DNA of 64,000 nt from Accumulibacter sp. (lineage in GTDB: Bacteria > Pseudomonadota > Gammaproteobacteria > Burkholderiales > Rhodocyclaceae): contig NZ_JAMTDQ010000071.1 of the NCBI RefSeq assembly GCF_023806635.1, positions 1 through 64,000 of the forward strand, written 5' to 3'. The notes under the pieces are model-generated. The model was not told where the DNA came from, did not search any database, and saw only the letters and a list, made by a program, of their open reading frames with translations. Each line of letters begins with the position of its first letter. The stretch's first letter is position 1. Below, one piece after another: positions 1 to 8,865 of the stretch. The translations under genes were made by a program, and so were the position numbers.

Positions 1-16
1 CTCGGTTCGGTCGGCC

Positions 17-3000
17 TTAGCTTATCCGACTGTCCGAAAAACCGGAACCGCCGCAGAGAAGGGGATCGCCCGGTTGATTGCCGTGCTCGATCAGCGCCTC
101 GAGTTCGTCGGTCAGCCAGTTTTCCGGGCGGGCTGCGCGGTCTCTGCCGTGATTCGCCTCCGGAGGAATCCCGAGTTCCCGCAGGCGGTCGAAAACCGGC
201 CGCATCGCCAGTTCCGCATCGCGGTAGAAGGCGCTGCCGCGGATGCGCACGAACCGCCAGCCAAGCCGTTCGAGGACCGCCTGCCGATCCATGTCCTGGG
301 CGAGATTCTCGATGGGATGGTAGCGATCGCCATCGCATTCGATGGCCAGACGTTGGCCTGCGCCCTCGACCACCAGGTCGATGCGGTAGTAGCCCACTCG
401 CCACTGCGACCTGACCCGAAAACCCGCGTCGCTCAGGCGCTGCAACACGGCCCTCTCGAACGGCGACTCGGCCCTGCCGACCTCAGGCTCGTTGGCCCGC
501 AGGTAGGCCAGCGGATCCCGCACATGTTTCAACAGCTGCAACCGGATGTCGTTCGGATTGAGGTGGCGATCTGGGTCAAATGAGTGCACCACCCACAATT
601 GATCGCGCGCCCGACTGGCGGCCACGTTGTAGCGCTTCTTGATCAGTTCGAAGGCGCCCTCCCCGGTCGTGCGGAGCATTCCTTCATGGGGTGGACTATC
701 GACCATAGACAAGAAGACGATGTCCCGCTCGTCGCCCTGGAACTCGCCCGGGATACCTGCCTGGATGCGGCGGTTGGCAATCTCGACGCCGTCTATCTCC
801 TGGTGCAGCAGCGACTGGATGAGCAGGGCCTGCTCGTTGCCGAGCATCGAAATCACGCCGATCGTCTTGCGCGCGTAGGCCGGATGCCGAAGCATGGCCC
901 GGATGGTCTCGATGATCCGGCGCGCCTCGGCTCTGTTGGTATCGCCTTCACGCACACCCGGCACGTGGCACGCGACGCACGCCGGCTTGATGTCGGTCGA
1001 GTTCGATTCCCGCAATGGACGGATGGCGCCGTAGTACGAAAGCTGGTTGCTGAAGGAAATGATCTCCGGCACGCAGCGAAAATGCTCGACCAGGCGGATC
1101 GCGTCGCCGAACGACTGCCGGCCGATGTCGTAGATCGAGCACATGTGGTCGAACAGACGGTAATTGGGGATACCCTGCAGCATGGCCTTCTGCAGGTTCT
1201 CCAGCGGCTCCTGCGCGCGGCCGACACCCAAAGGCGTGACCTGCTCGTGGTCGCCGACGACGATCACCTGCTTGCCCAGGTAGAGCGGAATCAGCGCATT
1301 GAGATCGGCCTGGCTCGCCTCGTCCACGATCACGACGTCGAAGCGCGTGAAACGGGGATCGAAGCTCTCGGCCATGATCGAAACGGGCATGATCCAGACC
1401 GGCACCGCGTCGGCACACTGCTTCATCAAGCCGCGCGCTGCCGAGAGCAGTTCCTGCCGCCTGTCCAACCGGCGGGTGTGAGCGAGTCGCCGAGTCGTAT
1501 CCAGCCAGCCAACCAGCGCCTGACGGATCGCGTGATTCTGCTGCAGCCGCTCGAGTTGTTTGCCCCATGCCCTGGCATCGATGAGCGCTCCGGTGACTTG
1601 GCGAAGTCGCTCGCGCTGCCGGTCGATCCGCCGCTGCAGCTCATGCGCATCCAGTCGATCGCGCTCGAGCAGCGTGTCGTGAAGTTGTCGCCATGTCCAC
1701 GCCATCGCGCAATCGCCGGGACTCGCCGCTGCGTCGTGTGGCGGCACGCGGCCCTGGATCTGCTCCGCCCAGCCGGGGGCCACCCGTCGCAACGTGTCGG
1801 CCAGCGCGTCGCGTTCAACGACCAGCGGCCGCACCGTGTGCAGGCGTCGAGCGTAGTCGAGTGCCGCTGCATAAGCCTGCGGACTGCGCAGGCGAACGGC
1901 GTCAATGATGCGGCCAAGGCAGCCCCGGTTCGCCGCCGTCGGATCGACCTGGGTCGCCAGATTGGCGAGGCGCTCGAAGCCGAGTTCGCACTCGCGCAGC
2001 TTGCGTCGGCCCACTTCCGCCACCAGCGTCGCCGGCAGGAGCGACGAAACCAGGTGCTCGATGGCGAGATACTCCGAAATCGGACTGGCCTCGCGCGGAA
2101 TCCGCGCCAGAAGTTCGTCCAGCTTCAGCCCTGCGGACTTCAACCGGGAGCCGAGTGGCAACCAGAACGTGTCATGCCAGTCGAGGCAGCGCCGGATCTC
2201 GGCAACCAGGGCGCGACAGGCAAGCTCCGGTGCCGGCCCGAGGTTGCCGAATGGCTGCTGCAGATGCTGGCCGATCAACGCATTCCACGGCATTTCCAGG
2301 CTCTGGCGGCAGACCCCGAGTTCGGCGAGGCGAGCCAGTGCAGCGAAATGCTCCCGGTGAGCGGGTTGCCCGGCGGCGACCCGCGCCGTCCTGATGAACA
2401 GTCGCCACTGCGGACGGGTAGCGAGCTGAACAAACCCCAGCTTGCCGCCAGCGGCGACGTGGTCGCCGATCCGGCTGGCAATCTCGAACTGTTGCGCAAC
2501 CGGCATGGCCGGCGAAAGCTGCGCGCGTTGGTCGAGCATCAGTGCACACCGCGAATTCGCCTCCACCGCCCGCTCGATGTGGGCGACCAGCCGCTCCCAG
2601 ACCTCCCGCTCGCCGCCACCGTGGATGCCGGCGGTGATCGCGTACGGGCGCCACGCCTGGCGTCGCAGGCCGCCCGAGAACTCGGCGAGCAGCTCGTCAG
2701 CCAGCCGCTCGAGGACTTCACTGCCGCCATCCGACGGCAGCCAGCGATCGACACCGAGGCTCAGATCCTGTGTCAGCAGGTCCTGATACTCCGACGCCAT
2801 CATCTCGAACTGCCGCCCGGAAGGGAGCAGCTCGAGGTCGGGCAACGGCAGTCGAGCATCCTGCTCTTCTTCCGCGGTGCACGCGGTGGCGAGGGCACAC
2901 AGCCGCGTCAGATCAGCCACCGAGAGGCCGAGATCGACACCGAGCCCGACCGGCTGCGGAATCCAGCCAGCCGCCTGGCGGTGCTCGGCAACGAAGCGGG

Positions 3001-4552
3001 CCGCGTCCGAGGGTGTGAAGCGCCGATCACCGACGACGATCTCGCGATACTCGTTGTCGAGCGCAGCACGCAGTTGCCCACTGGACTGCCCGATCTGGCC
3101 GAGCAACTCGTGCCGCTCCGCCTCGAACCGGCGCGCCCGCTCCAGCAGGCCCTCGGCGTCATCTCGACCCAGCCTCTCGTTGATCGAAGCGATCGCCCCC
3201 TCGAGGTGTCGGCGCGCATCCTGCTCACTGCCGAGAACCGAGACGGCCAGCGGCCGCAGGATCCCGGGCACCTGGTCGCGCACGACGCGCAGCGCCTTGG
3301 CGGTATGCGCAGTCACCAGAATCGACTTGCCCTGTGCCAGCAGATGCCCGATCAGGTTGCCGATGGTGTGTGTCTTGCCAGTTCCGGGCGGCCCCTGGAC
3401 GAGAACCGACCCACTGCGCTCCAGGCGACGGATGATCTGCAGTTGCTCGTCGTTGGCCTCCTTCGCAAGCAGGATGTCGTCGTCGCTGAAAGGGGCCCGG
3501 GGCCCGTTCGCGCCGGCGCCATTGCCGAGGCCCGCGGCTTCCCATTCGTCCATCGTGCCGGTGATCTGCGCCAGCGCCGGCGGGAAGACTTCCCGGGCTT
3601 CGATGTCGTCGATGATCGCATCGACGACATTGGCAATGCCGGCAACCCGCTTCCGCAGAACCAGCACCGGATCGCGATGGAGACATGGGGTGGCGCCCGC
3701 TCCGCCCTCGGACGGCGCGTCGAGAAACACGCCGTCGACTGGCGAGACCGTCTGGATGAAGGCCTGCAGGAAGGCATCGGTGTCCTGCCAGCCGAAAGGA
3801 TGACAACCACAGGCCGCGAGTTCGCGCTTCCTGTCGGCGATCGCGGCCGCAGCGACGTCCTGCAGATCGACGAACAGGCCGCCGTGGATCTCGGGTTCGC
3901 GATCGGTCTCGTGGATCGTGAACTCGGGAACGGTTGGATCGAAGCGCAACTCGACGCGCTTCAACAGAACCGGGTGGTTGATGGTGACCGCGCCGTCGAC
4001 GGCGGAATTGGTCTGCCAGAGCAAGTGACCGTCGGCGGCGAGCAGTTCGAGTTCCTCGCCGTCCTTCTCGACCAGCGAGTGGATGTCGTAGAAGGCCTGA
4101 AAGAAGGACATCGCCTTGCGTGCAGCGACTTCCGGTTCGACCCATGCCCTGCGGCCTACGCACCAGGCCTCGAAGTCGGCCCGTCGCCGGTGGTCGTCAT
4201 CGAAGCGAACCGTAACCGTCTGGCCATCGTCGTCGGTGAGGTTCAGACTCGCCGCGACGACGGCCGGTTGCGCCGGGTCATCCCAATTCGGTAACAGCCA
4301 GTCACCGATCGACGCAGGCGGCGTCGGACAGCGCGTGAGCAGCGGACGCCCGACGCGCAGCAGGGTGTCGGGAACCTCCGGGGCGCCTTCCATCTGCAGC
4401 GGGCGGAAGATCTGCATGGCCGGATGAGCCGGCAGGTCGGCCAGCCGCACCACTCGTGGCTGTTCGGCAAGAACGCGGACAGGCCGGAAGCGGAGTTCGT
4501 TGGCAGCCTTCAGGAAGTGGTAGAGCTGGCGGATCTTGTTCCTGATGGTCAA
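17..4552 (-). CDS. SF1 (COG1112-type) helicase with C-terminal PD-(D/E)XK nuclease domain
   Basis: Large (about 1511 aa) superfamily 1 DNA/RNA helicase of the Upf1/COG1112 kind. Walker A GPPGTGKT lies near residue 385, Walker B IVDEASQAD near 1071, and a motif VI-like AASRARDQLW further on. The last ~130 residues form a restriction-endonuclease-like fold (about 1345-1440) with RIDLVV followed by AIECDGDRYH and a LGWRFVRIRG strand, as in Vsr/DUF559/MTES_1575-type nucleases. I choose a TTG start at 4552 because AAGGAG lies 6 nt upstream and the longer reading from 4681 would overlap the upstream gene by 68 nt. It is third in an operon after the PLD-like gene (61-nt gap). Likely role: nucleic-acid unwinding and cleavage in a defence or repair module; the function is inferred. 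Confidence 0.85.
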   Translation of the reverse strand: MTIRNKIRQLYHFLKAANELRFRPVRVLAEQPRVVRLADLPAHPAMQIFRPLQMEGAPEVPDTLLRVGRPLLTRCPTPPASIGDWLLPNWDDPAQPAVVAASLNLTDDDGQTVTVRFDDDHRRRADFEAWCVGRRAWVEPEVAARKAMSFFQAFYDIHSLVEKDGEELELLAADGHLLWQTNSAVDGAVTINHPVLLKRVELRFDPTVPEFTIHETDREPEIHGGLFVDLQDVAAAAIADRKRELAACGCHPFGWQDTDAFLQAFIQTVSPVDGVFLDAPSEGGAGATPCLHRDPVLVLRKRVAGIANVVDAIIDDIEAREVFPPALAQITGTMDEWEAAGLGNGAGANGPRAPFSDDDILLAKEANDEQLQIIRRLERSGSVLVQGPPGTGKTHTIGNLIGHLLAQGKSILVTAHTAKALRVVRDQVPGILRPLAVSVLGSEQDARRHLEGAIASINERLGRDDAEGLLERARRFEAERHELLGQIGQSSGQLRAALDNEYREIVVGDRRFTPSDAARFVAEHRQAAGWIPQPVGLGVDLGLSVADLTRLCALATACTAEEEQDARLPLPDLELLPSGRQFEMMASEYQDLLTQDLSLGVDRWLPSDGGSEVLERLADELLAEFSGGLRRQAWRPYAITAGIHGGGEREVWERLVAHIERAVEANSRCALMLDQRAQLSPAMPVAQQFEIASRIGDHVAAGGKLGFVQLATRPQWRLFIRTARVAAGQPAHREHFAALARLAELGVCRQSLEMPWNALIGQHLQQPFGNLGPAPELACRALVAEIRRCLDWHDTFWLPLGSRLKSAGLKLDELLARIPREASPISEYLAIEHLVSSLLPATLVAEVGRRKLRECELGFERLANLATQVDPTAANRGCLGRIIDAVRLRSPQAYAAALDYARRLHTVRPLVVERDALADTLRRVAPGWAEQIQGRVPPHDAAASPGDCAMAWTWRQLHDTLLERDRLDAHELQRRIDRQRERLRQVTGALIDARAWGKQLERLQQNHAIRQALVGWLDTTRRLAHTRRLDRRQELLSAARGLMKQCADAVPVWIMPVSIMAESFDPRFTRFDVVIVDEASQADLNALIPLYLGKQVIVVGDHEQVTPLGVGRAQEPLENLQKAMLQGIPNYRLFDHMCSIYDIGRQSFGDAIRLVEHFRCVPEIISFSNQLSYYGAIRPLRESNSTDIKPACVACHVPGVREGDTNRAEARRIIETIRAMLRHPAYARKTIGVISMLGNEQALLIQSLLHQEIDGVEIANRRIQAGIPGEFQGDERDIVFLSMVDSPPHEGMLRTTGEGAFELIKKRYNVAASRARDQLWVVHSFDPDRHLNPNDIRLQLLKHVRDPLAYLRANEPEVGRAESPFERAVLQRLSDAGFRVRSQWRVGYYRIDLVVEGAGQRLAIECDGDRYHPIENLAQDMDRQAVLERLGWRFVRIRGSAFYRDAELAMRPVFDRLRELGIPPEANHGRDRAARPENWLTDELEALIEHGNQPGDPLLCGGSGFSDSRIS

Positions 4553-4613
4553 CGCGCACTCCTTCGTGACTTGGTCTGCGGGCGACCACTGGCAAACAGG
4601 CAAAGAATCTCGC

Positions 4614-5525
4614 TCACGCCAGCACCCGCGTGCCGGATACGATGATCTCGTCGACCCTGTCGAAAGCCGGTTGGTCGCCACAGTATTGATCCCATCGAGT
4701 CTTGTAGAGTTCAGGTTGCAGCAAGCTTAGGTCATCCGTCTGCGCTTCTCTTCCCTCGTCAAGTCCCCAGGCCAGGCGAACTCCACCACGTTCCGTCAGG
4801 ATGTAGCGATTGTGCAGGCCATCCCCGCCATTTCGTGCTCGCCAGCGAACCACCTTCAGAGACATACCTCGAGGAATCCTTTCCGGTAATCGTTGCTGAC
4901 ACTCGACCGCAAAACCCGCATTTTCCGCATTGAAAGCGGTGTGGAACTCCAGTTCCGGACTAGAGCGTTCAAGACGGCCATCAAGACAAGCGCTGAGGAA
5001 CGCGCGGAGCGTGTTTAGCGCTCTCTGTCTGTAGGGGTCAAAATGGGGATCAACAAAAATCACCTTCTTGGCAATTCGGAGGATTGGTGATACTGCGGCG
5101 GCCAGCGAACTCGCGTCCCGAGATACGGCCCTCTCACGCGACACTGCCCACAGCGGACCGTCCTCACTCAGGTCGTCATAGGCCAGGATCCGACCGTGGT
5201 CACGCGGGTTTGCGCCCGCGACAATCGCATGGAACGGTTGCCTCTCATGTTCGAGCTCTGCGTTCGAAAGCCAGCCCTGCGCGCCATCCCACGCGGCAGC
5301 CGGCGCTCGCGCCAGCATCTTCTCGTCGATACGCTGCAGGCAGATCTCGATCCTTTTTCGTTCGATTTCACCGACGCTGCTCAGCCCATCATAGACCATA
5401 GCTTTCCAGCGCTTTGGAAACCTCGAGATCAAACGTCCGCGACAGACGCCGAACTTCTCCGTGAGATAGCGAAACCGCTCCCAGTTGTTGAGTAGTGCGG
5501 GATCAACGGCATACTCGTGAATCAT
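4614..5525 (-). CDS. PLD-like (MIT_C-like) putative nuclease or binding protein
   Basis: 303 aa, no signal peptide. Two features recall divergent phospholipase D-like domains: a core strand KKVIFVDPHFDPY around residues 154-165, and HNRYILTERGGV followed by GLDEG at 238-258. The second resembles the HDR...GLD motif of the PLD-like domain at the C-terminus of MITD1 proteins. Only one HxK/R-type motif is visible, so catalytic activity is uncertain and it could be a binding domain. The start ATG overlaps the TGA of the upstream ATPase (ATGA), so the two are translationally coupled. The gene is AT-richer than the chromosome around it. Its position between an SMC-like ATPase and a helicase-nuclease suggests a shared role in nucleic-acid sensing or processing. 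Confidence 0.7.
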   Translation of the reverse strand: MIHEYAVDPALLNNWERFRYLTEKFGVCRGRLISRFPKRWKAMVYDGLSSVGEIERKRIEICLQRIDEKMLARAPAAAWDGAQGWLSNAELEHERQPFHAIVAGANPRDHGRILAYDDLSEDGPLWAVSRERAVSRDASSLAAAVSPILRIAKKVIFVDPHFDPYRQRALNTLRAFLSACLDGRLERSSPELEFHTAFNAENAGFAVECQQRLPERIPRGMSLKVVRWRARNGGDGLHNRYILTERGGVRLAWGLDEGREAQTDDLSLLQPELYKTRWDQYCGDQPAFDRVDEIIVSGTRVLA

Positions 5526-7231
5526 CCGAAGAGTTCCTCCGCACGCTCATCGAAGAAACCCCTGGGCCATTTCGTGGCGAACTCTCCAGTTTCGTCTATC
5601 AAAAGCGGGACCATTTCTACACCGTTGGCACCGGACTGCACGTAGACCACGCTTACATCCTCAGGGCTGATTTTAACCCCACCTGGGGGTAGTTCTCCTT
5701 CCGTCGTTTCACGGATCCGCCGCAAGAGACGAAGCATCAGGTGTTCGCTGTGGGTTTCGATGAGGAAACTCATCTCTCGCATCTTGGCCCCTTCGATGAA
5801 CAGATCGCCCAGTGCCACCTGCATTGCCGGGTGAATATGAAGCTCGGGTTGCTCGATCGCCACCACGCTCTTGCCTGGCGCCACCGCGGCAACAACGATC
5901 GGCAGTACCTGCGAGATCCCGACACCGACATCCGACGGGTCGAGTTCAAGGCAGGATTGTTTGTCGACGAGCTTGATCTCCACGCTCTTGGGAGCCTCCT
6001 TGAGCAGTTCGAGAAGTCGAGCCCCGTCGCGATCGCCCTCGGCGATCTGGCGAAATGCGCCGACATCCACCTGCGCCCGATGCTTCCTCTCCAGTTCATA
6101 GCCGGAATTAAGCCGATCCTCGCCGGCAAGCCACTGACTCACCTGCTGGATGAAATCCGAAGAGCTTTCTTCGCTCTCAAGAACCTTCCACGCGGCCAGT
6201 CCTTCGGACCAGTCGCTCAGTTCGGCCCCTGGGATACCCTTGCGAGGAAATCGGGCACGGAGCGGGCCGATATAGCGCAAGTCCTGCAGCCACTCCCGCA
6301 GAAGTTTCCCCGGACCGAAAGCCAATCTGGCCAGAAATTCTGTACCCTCCCAAGCCTGCCATGTCATAAGGTCCTCGTAGAACCGGCAATCATTACCCTT
6401 AAATTCGAAGTCTCGCCAATCAATAGCTTCTGGCAAGTTCAGATCTTCCCTGTAGGAAAAATCTGATATTGGGTCTTGGCTCCTCGGAAGCCAGTTCGAG
6501 AGTCCGGACAGGGTGGACTCTTTCCCCGCGAAACATGGCCTGACGGTCTGAAGGGCCGATACACGAGCGTAAGGTTTAAGGTCCTCTTTTTCCTGTGGTG
6601 TGAGCTCTCTGTCTTCGTCCAAATCCAAATGGAAGAGCCGCAGCTCATCCTCGGTCAATGGGCGACTGACTGCAGGATTCAACCAGTTCATCTTTGTAAC
6701 CTTGCGCCTCCCGCCGTCCCACTCGATGCGGATGAAGTCCAAGCCATTCAGGCCGACCGTATAAGCCGACGCGACTGGCCTACAAAAATCCTTATCCCAC
6801 CGCACCTCGATCTGTACTTTCGCCGACTTGATCCAACACAGAATGTCCCACCATGCTTGATCGTGTCTATCAAGGAATTCATTCGTTGTTTTATGCCCGG
6901 AAAAAGTTCCAAGGTCATAAGGGCGCGCCATCCGCGGCAACTCTTGGCCGGTCAGATCCAGACTCAGCGCGATCCGGACGGTCCGACTCAGATCGTGTCC
7001 ATGCACAAACCTGCGGAACCCACCAAGATCCAGAGCCCGCCCGGAAACCGGTGTCGTGATGGCATCGAGATTCCGCCGATCCAGTACATCCTTCATGTAC
7101 AGGAGCGCTTGCAGAATCGTGCTCTTGCCCGCGCTGTTGGCGCCAAACAGCAGGGTGATCGGTTTCAGTTCCACCCGCACCCGTTCGGAGATACCCTTGA
7201 AGTTCTCGATTTCTATCGCCGTGATGCGCAT
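5522..7231 (-). CDS. SMC/ABC-type AAA ATPase with C-terminal DUF3696
   Basis: About 569 aa. The N-terminus reads MRITAIEIENFKGI, typical of RecF/SMC-like AAA_15/21 ATPases. Walker A GANSAGKST is at 30-38, a signature-like GVGISQVLP is at about 435, Walker B VVAIEQPELHIHP near 454 and the switch histidine IETHSEHL near 490. The C-terminal ~50 residues match DUF3696. No TOPRIM nuclease domain of the OLD/GajA type is evident. The ATG at 7231 has AGGGA 6 nt upstream; longer in-frame readings begin inside the promoter region. First gene of a three-gene operon behind a consensus sigma-54 promoter. GC is low (43% hand-counted over 6421-6480), suggesting horizontal transfer. Such ATPases are common in phage-defence cassettes; the role here is inferred. 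Confidence 0.85.
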   Translation of the reverse strand: MRITAIEIENFKGISERVRVELKPITLLFGANSAGKSTILQALLYMKDVLDRRNLDAITTPVSGRALDLGGFRRFVHGHDLSRTVRIALSLDLTGQELPRMARPYDLGTFSGHKTTNEFLDRHDQAWWDILCWIKSAKVQIEVRWDKDFCRPVASAYTVGLNGLDFIRIEWDGGRRKVTKMNWLNPAVSRPLTEDELRLFHLDLDEDRELTPQEKEDLKPYARVSALQTVRPCFAGKESTLSGLSNWLPRSQDPISDFSYREDLNLPEAIDWRDFEFKGNDCRFYEDLMTWQAWEGTEFLARLAFGPGKLLREWLQDLRYIGPLRARFPRKGIPGAELSDWSEGLAAWKVLESEESSSDFIQQVSQWLAGEDRLNSGYELERKHRAQVDVGAFRQIAEGDRDGARLLELLKEAPKSVEIKLVDKQSCLELDPSDVGVGISQVLPIVVAAVAPGKSVVAIEQPELHIHPAMQVALGDLFIEGAKMREMSFLIETHSEHLMLRLLRRIRETTEGELPPGGVKISPEDVSVVYVQSGANGVEMVPLLIDETGEFATKWPRGFFDERAEELFG

Positions 7232-7316
7232 TTCGAATCCCTGTTGGCCAAATGTTGAAGTCGTGGTGTGAGTGAGCTCAGATCGTCGCTTGCGGAAAAC
7301 CCTTCGCTTCCTGATA

Positions 7317-7332
7317 AGCAACAGGCGTGCCA
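7317..7332 (-). promoter_or_regulatory. Consensus sigma-54 (-24/-12) promoter of the ATPase/PLD/helicase operon
   Basis: On the minus strand the sequence TGGCACGCCTGTTGCT matches the RpoN consensus TGGCACG-N4-TTGCW at every defined position. The -12 GC is at 7319-7318, predicting transcription from about 7306 and a leader of about 75 nt before the ATPase ATG at 7231. It lies in the 122-nt gap right after the stop of a sigma-54 activator gene. That activator is the obvious candidate regulator. Enhancer sites would be expected inside the 3' end of its gene. Confidence 0.85.
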
Positions 7333-7353
7333 GGCGTCGACACAGTTCCCGAT

Positions 7354-8865
7354 TCACTTCTCCGGGTGCACGACGCCATGGCGGTTCATCCAGTTGGTGA
7401 AGGTCTGGTAGTTGCCGAAACCGAGCAGTCTGGCGGCCTGGGTCTTGTTGTTGCGGGTATGCGCCAGCGCCCGTTCGATGTAATGGCGTGCGACCTGCCC
7501 CATCAGCGCCTCCAGATCGACGCCGGATTCGAGGGGCCGATTCAGGATCTCGTGCTCACCGTCCAGGGTCCGTGGCGAGAGCAGAAACGCGTCGCTGATC
7601 GCATCCGGGCTGATGGTCTCGTCGTCGGACCAGACTGCGGCGCGCTGCAGGGTATTGAAGAGTTCGCGAACATTGCCCGGCCAGTGATGCTGCAGCAGAA
7701 GATTTCTTGCGGCAGCAGACAGTTTCTTGTGCGGAACGCCCAGATCGGTGGCGGCAGCATTGACCTGTTGCAGCAGCGCGTCGATCAGCAGCGAGAGGTC
7801 GCCGGCCCGCTCACGCAGCGGCGGCAGCCGGATGATCGCCACCGCCAGCCGGTAGAACAGGTCCTCGCGGAAGTTGCCCGCGGCAACCTCGCCGATCAAC
7901 GTCCGGTTGGTCGCGGCGACGACCCGGACATCGACCTTCCTCGCCTCGCTCGAACCAACCGGAGTGACTTCGCCTTCCTGCAGGGTGCGCAGCAGCTTGA
8001 CCTGGATCGCTTTCGGCAACTCGCCGATCTCGTCGAGGAACAGCGTACCGCCGTCGGCACGCTCGAAATGGCCCTGTCGCTCACTGACCGCACCGGTAAA
8101 CGCGCCGCGCCGGTGCCCGAAGAATTCGGACTCGACCAATTCGGGTGGCACGGCGCCACAATTGACCGCGATGAAGGGCCGGGCCGCGCGTGGACTGGCG
8201 CGGTGAATGGCGCGCGCCAGCAGTTCCTTGCCGGTACCGCTTTCGCCTTCGACCAGTACCGGGATCGAGCGAACGGCGACGCGCCGGGCCAGCGCAATCA
8301 CCCGGGCCATCGCCGGCCCGCGATGGATGATCGCTGCGAACTCGGCCGTCTCGTCCGGTGCGCCCTGCGCGAGTTCGGTCAGTTGCTGGTCGGATTGCCG
8401 CAGCAATCGCGGAATGAATTCGGCCGCTATGGCGAACGGCACGTCAGCATCCTCGACTCCTGCCTCCGGCGATGACTGGATCAGCCGTGCCGGATGGGTC
8501 GTCTTCGCCAGCAGGATCCAGACGGAGGCCATGGCCGGCGTCCCTGGACTCAGGTGGAAAGTCAGGCTGATCTGGCGGCGGTCGAGGTCCTCAAGAGCCT
8601 CGACGGCACGCTGATAGATTTCGCCAAAATTGATCGGCGAGCTCAGCTTGACGCAGCGCAGGCGAATCTTCGCCGCAGTCCGCGCGCTCAACCAGCCGAC
8701 GAAGGGCTCGGCCTGCCCGGATGGGAAATCACTGAGCAGGAGAATCTGATCGTAGTCCTGTGCCAGCACGGCCTGCGCGAGCGGTCCGATGCCGACTGCC
8801 GTCTCGCCAGCCGCCGCTCGGAAGTCGGTGCGGCCAATCCAGGAAACGAGGACAGCTTCTGGCAT
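7354..8865 (-). CDS. Sigma-54-dependent activator with CARF-like N-terminal sensor (RtcR-like architecture)
   Basis: 503 aa bacterial enhancer-binding protein. The AAA+ domain has Walker A GESGTGKE (207-214), an intact sigma-54 contact loop GAFTGA (254-259) and Walker B TLFLDEIGEL. A Fis-type helix-turn-helix ends the protein (about 465-500). The N-terminal ~170 residues are not a receiver, GAF or PAS domain. They look Rossmann-like: VLVSWIGRTD at the start, a YDQILLLSD strand, and FHLSPGTPAMASVW (104-116). The last resembles the NLTGGTKxM strand-loop of CARF domains that bind cyclic oligonucleotides; RtcR also carries a CARF sensor. The CARF call is inference. Same strand and just upstream of a sigma-54 promoter driving the ATPase/PLD/helicase genes. 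Confidence 0.85.
   Translation of the reverse strand: MPEAVLVSWIGRTDFRAAAGETAVGIGPLAQAVLAQDYDQILLLSDFPSGQAEPFVGWLSARTAAKIRLRCVKLSSPINFGEIYQRAVEALEDLDRRQISLTFHLSPGTPAMASVWILLAKTTHPARLIQSSPEAGVEDADVPFAIAAEFIPRLLRQSDQQLTELAQGAPDETAEFAAIIHRGPAMARVIALARRVAVRSIPVLVEGESGTGKELLARAIHRASPRAARPFIAVNCGAVPPELVESEFFGHRRGAFTGAVSERQGHFERADGGTLFLDEIGELPKAIQVKLLRTLQEGEVTPVGSSEARKVDVRVVAATNRTLIGEVAAGNFREDLFYRLAVAIIRLPPLRERAGDLSLLIDALLQQVNAAATDLGVPHKKLSAAARNLLLQHHWPGNVRELFNTLQRAAVWSDDETISPDAISDAFLLSPRTLDGEHEILNRPLESGVDLEALMGQVARHYIERALAHTRNNKTQAARLLGFGNYQTFTNWMNRHGVVHPEK

Noticed and set aside
584-4294. A 1236-codon plus-strand open frame opposite the helicase gene
   Set aside because: It is an antisense shadow typical of GC-rich DNA. 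The minus strand has clear helicase and nuclease motifs, while the plus reading has no recognisable domain.
5522-7231. OLD/GajA-type nuclease, i.e. a Gabija system with the helicase
   Set aside because: No TOPRIM motifs follow the ATPase. The C-terminus looks like DUF3696, and the helicase is COG1112-like with its own nuclease rather than GajB-like.
7354-8865. Classical rtcR with an rtcBA RNA-repair operon
   Set aside because: No rtcA or rtcB gene is present. The N-terminus differs from the RtcR sequence I recall, although the architecture is similar.
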